From: Branchiostoma lanceolatum
Taxonomy: Eukaryota; Chordata; Leptocardii; Amphioxiformes; Branchiostomatidae
Direction of reading: 5' to 3'
Assembly (NCBI RefSeq): GCF_035083965.1
Contig: NC_089738.1
Span: 15,836,734 to 15,900,733 of the forward strand
DNA length: 64,000 bases
This document shows positions 38,101-49,900 of the stretch, piece after piece (position 1 is the stretch's first letter; the number at the start of each line of letters is the position of its first letter). Under the pieces are notes generated by a model that worked only from the letters and a program-made list of their open reading frames with translations, ran no database searches and was not told the DNA's origin. A program made the translations under genes and the position numbers.

Positions 38101-39558
38101 TGTAGCCACAATTAAACGAGAGAAACGATTTGTAGTTGATATCATCTTTACAAGACCCACCGTGCCAGTATAAATTATTAGATAGAATATAGCGAATTGT
38201 TTATATGTTAGATTGTTAGGATTCAGTGATATTTACGGCGTGTGCATCCAACGGGTTAAATGAAGGGAGCTAGTGAGCATTTGGGGTCATCTGCCTATAA
38301 AGTGAATATTTTTTTTCAGATATGGAACATAAAAGGTCATGGCTGTTATGTTCAAAATATGAGTCTGACCTGCCGTACAATGTACATTGGCGTCGTAGTT
38401 TGCCTCTAATGGAATAAGAAAGGGAGTGGGCGGGTAGGGCTTTTTTAGCATTCCTTACCCCATACAACAGTCATTATGTAAAATTATAAGCAGTGATGAG
38501 ACTAGAATGTACAGCCTGAATATGGACTGCGCGATTAACTACACGTATCTAATGCAGCATGTGCCAATACATTGTTGAGACCACATGGACTTCTTTTCCC
38601 AAATTGTAACGGACTTGAACACATATACGATCATAAAAAACGTATAGAATACATACATATATTGCAAAATGAGTGCTGTTAACTAATAGATATATCTAAT
38701 TATGGAAAATGTGCAAATAGGAACACCTCAATGCAGAAGTAGTTACTGCAATCAACGAAGGTCACATGTGACAGCAGAACAAGTTTTCTCTAGTGAATAG
38801 ATAATTGTTCTAATGACATATACAAAGTTAAGAACACACAGAATTCAATCATGATTACATATAACCTACCAGCTCCTATACTGCGTCCCTTTCTGACGTG
38901 GAAGCAATGACCTGTACTGTGCGTTGCCGCCCAAATATTATGGTCTAGATATCTAGGCAGTGACAAAACAGGACTGCCAAGTAGGGGAGACAAGTGGGAT
39001 AATCTCCAGCGAACTATGACTCGAACTCTGACACACAACCGGCCGGTTCTGCCGCCTTGTCAGACCTTCGGGCTTTGTTGTTGGAGCCAATTTATTGGAG
39101 AAACTATCACCATGCCCCACAGTACACTTGTCTCAATGCGTTTAGGATACGAAGTCCAGCCATAACATGAATTCTGGCAAGATATTTGTATCTACATTTT
39201 TGTAGTAGGAGAAAGTGAAGATAGCATCTTTTTATCTTGAAAGCCTTTGTTTGCACACAGTATTACCACATATTCTTTGCCAGATGTGAATGTTTCTAAT
39301 GGCGTAGCCCTCTATAAGTGTTAAAAACTAAATATAAACGACCTACTCTAAATAATCGACACTTAACTAATACAGATGTAGACAATGAATGTACAGCATG
39401 TAATGCTATAACCCCTGTAACCGTCTTTAGTGTACATTGTAAGCAAAGACAACTCCAGCGTATTCTACAGTACTAGTACCCCCGACTAAGACTTTTATTG
39501 AAGAGATCTTACCATGGCGCCGATGGCTTCAACGGGTGTGATGCCGCCAAGATCCATT
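26140..39558 (-). CDS. LIM-B: giant disordered protein with half-LIM and two PINCH-like LIM domains
   Basis: Firm exons: 34544-36465, 29680-33776, 28941-29093, 28634-28653, 28452-28482, 28239-28340, 27853-27907, 27316-27414, 27001-27049, 26820-26895 and 26140-26344. From 33776 on they sum to 4,887 nt and end in TAA. An upstream exon ends at 36787 and begins near 37060 (boundary unresolved). A first exon at 39514-39558 encodes MDLGGITPVEAIGAM with a GTAAGA donor; joining it is inference. The two giant exons encode acidic/Pro/Lys-rich disordered sequence with several repeat arrays. The last 263 residues hold an orphan finger (CVKC...HQTC), a LIM4-like domain (CWIC to YCEPHFHE) and a LIM5-like domain (CYAC to VCKKC), in the order and with the motifs of PINCH LIM4-LIM5. 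Total is roughly 2,300-2,400 residues. A cytoskeletal or adhesion scaffold role is inferred from the LIM family only. Confidence 0.78.
27647..27650 (-). terminator. RNA polymerase III terminator of tRNA-Leu
   Basis: Four T residues on the minus strand start five bases past the 3' end of the tRNA gene, a normal polymerase III stop. Confidence 0.6.
27656..27739 (-). tRNA. trnL-CAG: tRNA-Leu (anticodon CAG)
   Basis: The 84-base sequence folds as a class II (long variable arm) tRNA. The acceptor stem GTCAGGA pairs with TTCTGAC, followed by A73. The D arm is GCC...GGC and the anticodon stem CTGCG/CGCAG encloses loop TTCAGGT with anticodon CAG. The T arm is GTGGG-TTCGAAT-CCCAC. There is no intron. 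Internal A and B boxes are intact. It lies in the LIM-B intron between exons 27316-27414 and 27853-27907, on the same strand. Confidence 0.96.
29041..29560. repeat. Triplicated exon block in LIM-B (period about 190 bp)
   Basis: The start of exon 28941-29093 (EPEEPSDKDEEPIWEKI) recurs at about 29240-29300 (ESGKPFGKEEKEAEPIWEK) and 29430-29500 (EPEELSDKEEKEEEPIWEKI). Each copy keeps the TCTAG acceptor and similar intron sequence. Only the first copy continues into the zinc finger. The copy at 29430-29500 could use a GTTTGT donor in matching phase 2 as a cassette exon; the middle copy has no evident donor. Confidence 0.75.
30455..31290 (-). repeat. RDRLKALGKSLK coding repeats in LIM-B
   Basis: Five units of about 55-65 residues each begin with a basic block RDRLKALGKSLKEKATRRKS followed by an acidic DEDKPEITDDPEN-type block and a Ser/Pro-rich linker ending TQKPGS. 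The basic block is predicted to be helical and amphipathic; KATRRKS could be a basophilic kinase site (inference). DNA copies are highly similar. Confidence 0.85.
31950..32400 (-). repeat. EEKEDVTPVAVEPAAPQ coding repeats in LIM-B
   Basis: Three near-identical units of about 49 residues (period close to 147 bases) contain KPEEKEDVTPVAVEPAAPQ and PEQIQPEPETPTPSQPEEK. Almost perfect DNA identity between the second and third units indicates recent duplication. Confidence 0.85.
33270..33545 (-). repeat. KPAKATE(K/S/P)PKDEP coding repeats in LIM-B
   Basis: About six short units such as TKPAKATESPKDEPA and AKPAKATEKPKDDPV, period 36-48 bases, lie in the N-terminal part of the large exon. They are rich in Lys, Pro, Ala and Glu, similar in composition but not in sequence to the LIM-A array. 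Confidence 0.8.
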
Positions 39559-41312
39559 CTGCAACCAGTCTATTGCCAGCACAGGTCGGTGTAAAATCGG
39601 ATGGTCTCTGGGTTCGTGTTACAACTGGGAGGGAATACTAGCCGCCATTTCACTTTTTCCCCTGGGGCTAGAGCTTAAACGTTGGGAACAGAGGGGGTCG
39701 TCAACAGAACACTGTGGTCACGGACCAGTAACTCTCAAGTTTGATCTCGTTGATTTTGGTGACGACAACAGATTCAAATCAAGTCCACTGCTTAGAATCT
39801 TACAGATTGAAACACTTTCATGTAGATTGTGAAATTGTATTCTGCATTTTCAGACCATATTGCAGATGAGTAAGTATCATGAAAGAGCAGGCATGGAATC
39901 TGATTGGTCACAACTGCGTATGACGTGAGGGCTGTACATTGTTTGGCCCACATACAATACCGCGTTTGTTTTCAGATGTTCAACCTATAAACTCATCTAA
40001 TCATATTGTTGTCGCTTGTTGTTTGTGAGATGTGTAATGTCTTTTTTTATTGATGCGGAGGTTTTGATTGATTGTCTGTCTATCAGTTTCAATAGCACAA
40101 ATAAATCAGATTTTGAGGAATACTTTTTTGGCGCCAATATTGCAATGAATCAGGTCAACTCCCAAAGGGCGTGACCCACTATTTACCATATCCAATCCAT
40201 AAATTTATTCATCTATTTACATTGTTGTTATCATGAAAATAAATATTCATTTTTCTCTGAGTCACTACGCTCAGAGTTGACTACGCTACCTAACAACACC
40301 GTGATTGTGTTTTTGTTTGTAATAACTGTGAACTTTGACCCCCTTCCCTGATGTTATCTTGTGTTCTCCCCACTTTCCGCCATTGTTGTTCTAAAGTAGA
40401 AGAACAGGTCCGTGCTCATTATGTCGTTATGCCCTCTGCACCTTTTTTAAACCCCTTTGTCTGTCCTTATGGCACCTTTTTACCACTTATTCCTCTAAAC
40501 TCTTACACCTCTAAGTGATAAAAAGGAGAATCCATGGCAAATGTTTGTCGCTTGTAGGATATTGTGATAATGATTATTGCCATTATTTCTATATTTTTCA
40601 TTTGGGACCACTTAAGTTTTCATACGTTAGATAAGACCCATCAATAACAACATATGTGTAAAAACTAGCACTGTCGGTAAGAATGAATAACTTGCATGTT
40701 GGTGGGCGTGATGCCTATACAAATACAATGATTATGAAAGACATGCATATGTAATACACATACAGGAACGTTTGTGACCTTAGTAACATTTTCATTCATC
40801 TTTATTAAAAGTCTTACGACATCTCATAACAATATGTTTAAGTGCATTCGCTATGCTATCAAATGTAACAACATGATCCCTTTGAACCGATGAAAGATAT
40901 CTATACTCAGTCTGGAAGAAAATAAATTTCAAACCCTTCGATAACTTTGATAACTTCTGCACACACAACTAAAGGAAGACATCTCTTGTGTTTTGATTAC
41001 CAGAATTCCCCCATGCCGTGTTATAGTAGCAGTAGCCTATAACACTGATTTCATAACACCCATAGCATGATATCACTTTCAATGTGTGATATCAGTTGCT
41101 GTAAAACAGATTGTAGTTTTTAAAAAAACTAGATAGATGATAATAACAAAAGTAGTGGTAGAATCTAATTATGGCACCAAATCTCTAACAAGACACCAAT
41201 AAAATTGTTTTGAGAATGTGAAATCAGACTTTTATTGACTTCTCTCTGCAGGCAATTAATTGATCATAAGACTTCTTACATACTCTTTAACATACTTGAC
41301 AGAATATTGGTT
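39559..41312. other. Intergenic region between LIM-B and LIM-C
   Basis: I see no coding exon. It should hold the LIM-B promoter at its left end and the LIM-C 3' UTR at its right end. A GATA/T-rich stretch with no ORF of note fills the rest. Confidence 0.55.
41231..41236 (-). promoter_or_regulatory. Candidate polyadenylation signal of LIM-C
   Basis: AATAAA on the minus strand lies about 77 bases past the LIM-C stop codon, a typical distance for a short 3' UTR. Confidence 0.5.
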
Positions 41313-43180
41313 TCAACCGTCCGACTCTCTCCACGGAAACTCTTCCTCTGACATGGGACTATCCGGCATCTCTACTTCTCCTACAGCCACTTCTGTTTCC
41401 TGCCCCGCGTTACGCAGCACCCCTGGCAGCTGAACCTTCCTGGCGCTCTTTCTGAAGCTCCGTACGAGACTGTTGGACCTCTTGACACCACTGGCGGATC
41501 CGGGGGACCTCATTCTCTCCAGGGTCGAGGATTTCTTCATCCCTCGCCCTCCGCGCCCTTTCTCTGCTATCATGTAGCATCTCGCACACACTGGCTGGAG
41601 GTCGATCTCAAGAAATAAGAACCTGAGGAGTGTATGAATGTGAGAGAAAGCAAGGTTAAAACACTCTGCATACTAGTTGGGTTGCAGCTTGGAGGGAGGG
41701 GTGCAGAAGACAGCAGCAAACAAACAACGTGGAAAGCAATGACGACCCGCCTCAGTGGAAGGACTGAAAAGCGGTGAAGATGATGATGATGATGATGATG
41801 ATGATAGATAGCTGTTACTTTGTTACCAATGCTATATTATGTAGTGTATGGCGTGTAATATCATGATAATCAATATGCCCCCCCATCTTTGAATCACGTA
41901 ACGATAATGCATACATACATGCATTTCACAGACTTGATTATGGTTATGAATATATGGATATAAATATATCATTTCCAGTCGTGCACCCCTCCATCACTGA
42001 ATAGACATAGATATAAGGAAGTCAATATCAACCTGTCATTATCATGTTAATGATATGTAAATATATTTACTTACTCAAGGGACAGCTCCTCGTTGCAAAA
42101 GGCACAGAATAGATGATCCTCGCACCATGTCTTTTGAAACAAAGACAAAGCTGTGTAGTAAGACAGACCAAAAAGTAAGCGTTATTGGTACCAGCTACAT
42201 ATTGAACACATGCTTTGATGTATGACGAAATGGTTTCAAAGAATGAATCATCAACGAACCTGATGCAGAGACTGGCTCATTGCAGTGATGGCAGAGATCA
42301 TCTTTAGGGATTTTCTGAAACATACAAATGTATGCAGTACCATTGCTGTATGAAGAACAGACATATCAAAACTAATCATTCATGTATGTGTTGTACAGTC
42401 TTTGGAATAAGATATTGAAGCCGCACGCGTGTTTGTGACAAGTATCCATGTTATTTTAGCTCAAAATCTTAGTTAAAGATCTGATTTTAACTTTATTTGT
42501 CTTTTTTAAGACTGGCAGAGGGTACGCCGGTATTAGGACCACTAGTACTTCTCATATCATACCACGTCAACATCTGGGGACAAGAACTACTCGTCGTAAC
42601 CGGCTTTGCCAATACAGAAATTACCTACCACACTGTCATAGATGGGGCGTCGCCTTTCTCTAATTTTCTCGTAGCCTGGTCCAGGGTCATCGTCATCTAT
42701 AGGGTCGTCCGTTCTCAGCCTCCACACGTCATCCTCCTTCGGTTTGTCTGACGTCAGGGATGAGTCATAGCAGCGGGAGATCTTCTTCAGCTCGTTGACG
42801 AGCCGGAGGATCTCGTGATGCTCCTCGTCTATCGTCATGATGCCGGGGGTCGGTCGGAAGTTGAGGAAGTGGTCCATGGCGCGGAGGTGGGCCGAGTTCA
42901 CTCGTGGTTCTGTCCGAGTATTTTTCCTAGAAGATAAAGCAACGAACAATTTATTTATTTATTTGTTGGTTTGGCTAGAACACGTGGTTACATGACTTGT
43001 ACAGTCAAGGTTGCTCAACTAGCGAATAGATATTTAAAAAATGTTGATCAAAATCCATGGGTTTTTAGAACACGCTGTCAGAGATCCAGATTTTATTTTA
43101 CCAATTCACCGTTTGACAAGTTTTTACTGACACGTTCTTTCCCTCCGTCTCTCTCTGTCTCTGTCTGTCTTTCTCTCTCC

Positions 43181-43212
<32 letters not shown>

Positions 43213-43217
43213 ATATA

Positions 43218-43288
<71 letters not shown>

Positions 43289-43573
43289 AGTGACTGTACT
43301 TTTATAGTTTTTGGTATTATATCTGTTTTTGCAATTATGCGATAAAGATAATGCATTTCAAATAATGTTATCATCAGATACTCAAGTAGTATCAGTCATC
43401 TTTTACACAAAAATTCCTCATAGAAATATAAATATTGAACGGCCTTCATGCATATTGCATGCACACAGCAGACAAATGGCTTACCTTGGTCCACTCTGGT
43501 CTCCGTTGACAGACTTCCGAAGCTTGTTAAGAAGAATGCAGATCTCTTGGTGTTCGTCAAGAATGTTTTCAAC
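41313..43573 (-). CDS. LIM-C: DEH-motif protein with one PINCH-like LIM domain, 5' end unresolved
   Basis: Exons 43485-43573, 42629-42926, 42260-42314, 42075-42150 and 41313-41622 sum to 828 nt (275 residues plus stop) in one frame; at least one upstream exon with the start codon is missing. The first two exons each carry a helical motif, ILDEHQEICILLNKLRKS and IDEEHHEILRLVNELKKI. A charged linker leads to one LIM domain: CHHC, then EDHLFCAFC, then LEIDLQPVCARC, with all eight ligands. The 55-nt and 76-nt LIM exons match those of LIM-E. The C-terminal tail of about 80 residues is basic and serine-rich (SSTLERMRSPGSASG, SNSLVRSFRKSARK) and then acidic. Closest recognisable family is PINCH/LIMS LIM5. 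Function is unknown beyond a likely protein-binding LIM module. Confidence 0.75.
41778..41806. repeat. (GAT)n microsatellite
   Basis: About nine consecutive GAT units lie in the LIM-C intron between exons 41313-41622 and 42075-42150. Confidence 0.9.
43137..43288. repeat. Compound microsatellite (CT)n-(TA)n-(TG)n
   Basis: A CT-rich tract (43140-43212) passes into (TA)n (43213-43262) and then (GT)n (43263-43288) in the LIM-C intron between exons 42629-42926 and 43485-43573. Confidence 0.95.
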
Positions 43574-46500
43574 CTGTTGAGATATAAAATACATGTGAGT
43601 TGAGGAATAGTTATCTATAGATCCCTCAGACACTAAAGCATATTTCCAGTGTGTGTGTGTGTGGGGGGGTCCTTTGCAAGTTAACAGTACCCTCCAACCT
43701 AACTAGCTTCAAATGTACAAAAAGGCAGGTACATTATAAACATCTTAGGCTTTACGCATGAACTTTTTTTTTTCATGTAGGTGTCTATCACCCATTATAC
43801 TCATGTTGAAACCTATGTAGCTCACCTGTAATGATGAACACTCGACAAATGTCAGTGTAGAACAAGATCGTTATCTGACCTTCTATTTGACCCTTACTGA
43901 CAATACAATGTGTACTCGTCCGAAAAATAAAACCGTCGTCCACGGTTCAATGAAGCACAGTACCTTTGAACTATAGTCCCGTCACATACACTCAAGATTA
44001 GGTCTATCATCAACGAATGCAAGGGTCGAATGCATCAAACCTTAAAAGGTATATCAATCAAAATTTGACTCAAAAACACCTCTTGGGCATTTCCTAAGAA
44101 AAATAGATCATTATGCGAAGAACCCGCCATTTTGGGTTAAAGGTTATTGTTGTTGACAATCTGTTTTCAAAGGTCATTGGGTTTACAATCTTCTCAAGGT
44201 TTTACATGTAATGTACATGTGAGCCCCTTGAGAACTTTCATATCATCCCTTCCTTGCAGATCCCATTGCAGATAACCGTCGCAACAGCATGTTTGACAGT
44301 TGTTGCAGTTTAGACTACAGATTTACACACAAAACAGAGAAAGGCATTGATATACTTTTGTTGCCATGTTCAAATTGTACCTAATTACCCACATGATCGC
44401 CAGCCTCCATTGCAGTCACCTTTGGCCACCACTTGCATTCAGATGTCTTACACACTGTTGGTTACGGCGAGGTGACTTTTACGTCACAAAAACATGGCGG
44501 CCTCACTGTTGTGTATACACAAGGCCTCATTGATCTCACTTTCGCTAGTTACAGGCGGTTGATAATGATAACCCGTTAATTAAAATCGGGGGTAGGGCAT
44601 ATTCGGACGCTGCAATCACTACAATTTTTGACAATTGTGCAATGTAAAGATAGAATCGTTTCTATCATCCGTACATTCAATGACACATTGAAAATCATTG
44701 AAAGGCAAAGCAATTATTTAAGTTTCAATGAGTTGTTATGATGAACTCAGAGATCACATCTAACTCAGGCACATGCATAAAAGTCGTTTATCTCTATATT
44801 TGAGCCCCGAGCTTCAAAGACAATCCTATCCTATCCTATCCCTGTAATTCAACAAGGTATGTTTTAAGACATCTATGTCAGCCATGTATCATGTTAGGCT
44901 TTATTTCATCATGATAAGTAACCAGTTAGTCCACTAGTTACTCTTTTCTAGTATTACATACAACCCAACGCTGGGCCCCTTCCGACAATACATGTGAATG
45001 CTGTGACCCGTAAACATTCTTCCCTAGGCTCCACCTCCTGTTTTTCAATCAATCCGTCAAATCTGACATTCGTCGAGTCCTCAAAGCAGCATTGTTTGGA
45101 ATGGAATGCTGTCTATTCAGCTGTGATTGAAGAAGCTCTTTGTTAGATAGGAGGGTCATCCTTCATGTCAAGCGTGGAAAATGCTGCCCTAAAGGTGGTG
45201 CCATCAGGAGATTCCTGCCCCCTCCCTCGAGATAACAATCTCTGATTAGCTTTCATTAAATGTACTAATAAGGACCACAAGAATCTAATCGTTGTCTAAG
45301 TCGATTTTATACATGCTATCTATGAAAAATCAGTTTGCAACTTTTGCAACAGCATCTAACATTATCTACAAAAGTTACGCTTGATATAAAAATTCGAAGG
45401 CAATTGTTATCTAACCTTACTTGTTGTATATCTTCAATTTGCTGTCTTGAGTGAAGCGCCACCTGTCTATTTCAGATCGCAGTGGTGCTTTTTTGTTGAG
45501 TGGGTTTAAACAAGGAGCTCTTTGGTTTAAATAAGTGCATCTCGATGTGTTTATGTTACGTCGTTGAAACACCATAAAAAAGTAAACGAGTTTGCTTCGA
45601 AGAACATCAAATATGGATTCTCTAGCTCTATATATCAATATTGATGTCAAGTGTACCTCCAAGGTCAGTATGTCTTAACTTGGTTCTGTTGTGTTCGTTG
45701 GCAGGTCCCGGGTCTTAACTTATCCTTCGTATCAGTGATCACAATACGCCCAGCATTTTCAGTATAAAGATGTTTAATGGTGTAGCTAGCACATCAATTG
45801 ACAGCAGTCAATCGAATGGCTATGCACGATAGGCCGTTTCAGGTACGTTCTCCATTTGGCATGAATGCATATCGTGCAACTTAACTTGTACTTGAAAAAT
45901 ATTCTCCTTCCTTTAGTAGAATAACAATTACTTCAGTATCTTATAACACGTTAACTTTCCACAAAACTTGTTTAATTGCACTGCAATAAGAAATGAAATG
46001 CAAAATGTTAAATGTATTTTCATTACTACAATCACCGTAGAAACTGATTATATACTATTCAAATGACAAATTGCATGTCACTACAATTTGTCTACAATAG
46101 TCTTCGACCTTCATTAATGGGAGTAAGTTATGATTCGTATTAGTTATCATTACCAATTAGGAAAGTTACAGCACTACATGTATATGTATATGTCATCGTT
46201 AACTTGAACAAACTCCTTAATTGTGCTTTTTTACAAATAACATAAAATCCTAGTATAGACCTTAGATAAATAGTCTGTTGTCTTATATGTACTTTAAATA
46301 ACAAAAATTGAGATTGCGCTTTATGTACATTATTTGGCCATGCTTTATACTTACATTCATGTTAATTACAAAATAATCATACAACAAATGCAATATGCTA
46401 CTACAACTTTCCTCGTTTTCAGTATGAAATAGTTAGATACCACTATGTGCCTCCTGGTCTAAATGCAGGTTGCTTATCTTAACATTTATGAAGTTTAGAG

Positions 46501-46897
46501 ACTCTAAAGACTATATAGTATGGGATGAAACTACATTCTTTAAACGAATGTCTAATGTCCATGCACTTTGTTAGGTAACACTATCTTTACAATGAAGGAA
46601 TTATCACGTGTTCAAATACTGTCAACCTAAGGTGAAGAATAAGGTTCGTAATTTGAGTCTCGTGGTTAAATGGTTAAACACAATCATTTCCATATCTTCT
46701 TGCCCCCGAATCCACAGATAAATCCATAATGTCCATGCACTTTGTTAGGTGACACCCTATCTTTACAATCAAAGAATTATCACGTGTCCATTTGTAGTAA
46801 ACTTAAGGCTAAGGATAGTGTTGATAATTTGAGCATGACGATGACCTAAAGTCATGTAAATGTTACAGAGTTCCTTCACTACATTATAGGGACTTTT
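43574..46897. other. Unassigned region upstream of LIM-C
   Basis: The missing LIM-C start exon and promoter should be here, but I could not place them. A minus-strand ORF at 45417-45662 ends at a GTAAG-like donor but has no recognisable content. The right edge holds duplicated 3' sequence of LIM-D. Confidence 0.4.
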
Positions 46898-46925
46898 TCA
46901 TCTCTTCTTGCCCCCGAATCCACAG
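46545..46925. repeat. Tandem duplication of the LIM-D 3' end
   Basis: Two units near 46548-46722 and 46728-46922 share 'aatgtccatgcactttgtta', 'tatctttacaat', 'attatcacgtgt' and 'tcttcttgcccccgaatcca'. The last block is the reverse complement of the final LIM-D codons (ICGFGGKKR), so the left copy carries a decayed duplicate of the C terminus beyond the true stop. Confidence 0.8.
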
Positions 46926-49900
46926 ATTAGCGGCATGAACGAACTGGTGATGGTGGGCTTCTTCGGTCTGCCGGTGACCTCGTCAGGTAGGCATAAGTAG
47001 CAGCGTTTACACACAGGCCTCATGTCGAACTCAAAGAACTTCGTCCTGTTTGAAAACATAACAGAAGAAGTTTAGTGTACTGCTAATGTACCAACACTAG
47101 TATACAAGTCAAGTCAAGTCAAAGTTTATTGTACAATGTTCTAGTACAAACTACAGGAAGGTTCTAGGCTATACAATGTTCTAGCACAAATTAGAGGAAG
47201 GTTCTAGGCTATACAGTGTTGTCAATGGTAGATAATATCAACAGGAGGTCCAATAGGGAGTCGTATATGTCAATTATACAATTACATGATGAGGAGTTGA
47301 ATGTCTTATACAATTAGGTCGCTATTTCACGGATTCTTTTTTGCATGTATATATGCATAAAGAATAATACGCTTGAAAATATCAATGGATGCATGCATGC
47401 TATGCGAAACAGAACAAGGACATTGTTATTACTAGGCCTGTTACAGTACTAGCATACTCACTTTAGCGTAAAGCTGATGTCACAGAAGGGGCACGTGAAA
47501 CAGTCTTCACACCATACTTTGTTGAACACTTTCACAGCTGAAAAGGCAAGGATATTCAATATATGGCTAAGGTAAAGCTAGTCCAATAGCTTTTTTATTC
47601 TATAAGGACAGTGGTTTCTTATCCAATACTCTCTGTCTACCGACTTTTACCTCCCCAACCGAAGTCAGATGCCCATTTTTACACCTGGGTGGAGTGAGGA
47701 AAGTCGTATTAAGTGCCTTTCCAAAGGGCACAACATAAGTGGCATGTCAGGGGATTCGACTAGCCTAGGACCTCTGAGATCTGGGCCTAACACCCTAACC
47801 GTTACCCCAACATGACGCCAGTGTATGATTTATTATCGGGGAATGTTTTTGCTTAAACTAAAATTTGTGTTATTGCAATAGAATTGTGATACTTTTGTTT
47901 TATGTTCTACGTGCTATATACTAAATGGCCATGCTCGAGAAAGATCATGTGTCATGTGGAAAGGTAACATGTACTTCATGATAAGTAACATGTACTTTTA
48001 ATAACGATACAAACAACACTTTGTCTAGTACTCACCATCTCCTGTGATTGGAGCATTGCAGTGATAGCATCTGTCTGCGACTAGCTGCAATATGCATATG
48101 ATAACGTTAGCCATTTGTCTTTAGATATACAATGAATGAAGGGATTAATTAATAGACAGCATAGACATAGGCATAAGCAGCATTCATTGTAGCATTTGTA
48201 GGGTACCACATAAAGCGTTTCATTTTTCAGATACTTTGTTTTGCTTTGCACGTTTTCTAAGAGCTGCCTTTTCTATATTCGGTAGTAAGTTCATGTACCT
48301 GATTACTGTGCTGCAATTTCTATGTATAATGCTTCATGTGAACTTGATTTACGGGTATGTGTATATTGCAAACATTGCAGGCGCCCCTTTATAAGTCCTT
48401 ACCTCGTCGTAATGTTTCTCACAGTAGGGGACTCCCTCAAACTCAAAGTAAGGCTGGCCCACAAGCTCGAAGGGCAACGCACACTTTCCACAAACGAAAT
48501 GCTGAAAAAAAAGTTTAGCTATCAATATAACAATAAATGCTATATATACACACTCGAAATATTACTGAGATATACATTGATTTATAAGCATGTTGCAAAG
48601 ATATATATCACATAACGTTGAAGTCTTGAGTTAAACAAATTTCTCGATTATGATATTTGGGTTTACCTCTCGATGCCATCTTTTGCCTGCTCCTTCCACA
48701 AAGCTCTCGGTCAGAATGCGCCTGAAATTGGTTGTTTACATGGATAATTACTTGTGCTTTTACTGCATGCATGTTGTGCACTTCAAATATTTTGTGAAAC
48801 ATGTACACACGATATCGTTTGTTGTAACGCACAGAGTTGACAGGGGATTGAGCTCAAATATCTACCAAAAAAGCAGCAGCTTGTGCAAATTCCACATTTC
48901 ATACATCACAGGTACAATAGTATCATGTACTATATGATATTGACACAAGCAATTATAGTAATAGTTGTAATAGTCTCATACCTGCAGGCATGGCACTTTT
49001 CAGGCTTTCTGACTTTGTCCATGTGATTATGTCCACTTCGCCTCCAGAAGTCAAATGGGGATGAAAGCCTGCATAGTGGATGTGAGCACGAATGAATTAC
49101 AGGAAATGTGCGGAAAGTAATTTGATTTAGATTGCAATGTAGTTTAAATCAAAAGATATCAGCATGTTATCGCAATTGAATGTAACAAGTCACCCCTTTT
49201 GTGAAGCTTTTTATGTCATGACCAATGGTGATATTTTGCATGATACGTTAGAAAAGAAACCGATTTCATTTTTCTGATAACTTACCTTTTCTTTGGAGAC
49301 TCATAGAGGAATGCATCTGAAACAAACATAGAATGCGCTATTAGTTTTTAGCTTAAAGCTATGTTGCAGACATTCATGCAAGAGAAATTTTTGGCAAATG
49401 ATGTTTCCAAAAGCATACAACTGCGTTGTATACAGTGCCATTTTCATTTACCAAAATTGATAAAGAATAGCTTTTCATGAAGTATAGTATGACAAATAAC
49501 ATAAAGCCTAGCTAACCTGGATCCTCAGCTCCTATCGGGGACGGTCGTGGTGGTTTCCTTTTAAAAAAAAAACACTTCATGAGACTCTAGATGCTGCATA
49601 AGGAGATGACTATATTGTAAAGAAGAATTGTGCACTACAACCATGTTTTAGACCATGTACCCGTGCTGTAGGAAATATTGATAAGAGAAGCTCTAAGTAC
49701 ATGTATAAGTTATAACAGAGGCACTGTACATAGGCATCACTTTGTTTGCGTACAGTGTTGGTCGCAATACAAAGAAATTTTAAGAAAACATAAGAAGTAG
49801 GACATCGCATAACATAGTGGACATACCTCCTTCGTCTCCACAAACTAGATTCACTGATTTGTAGATCGAATCCCTTTGCTTGCTTCTTTCGCTGAGGTGA

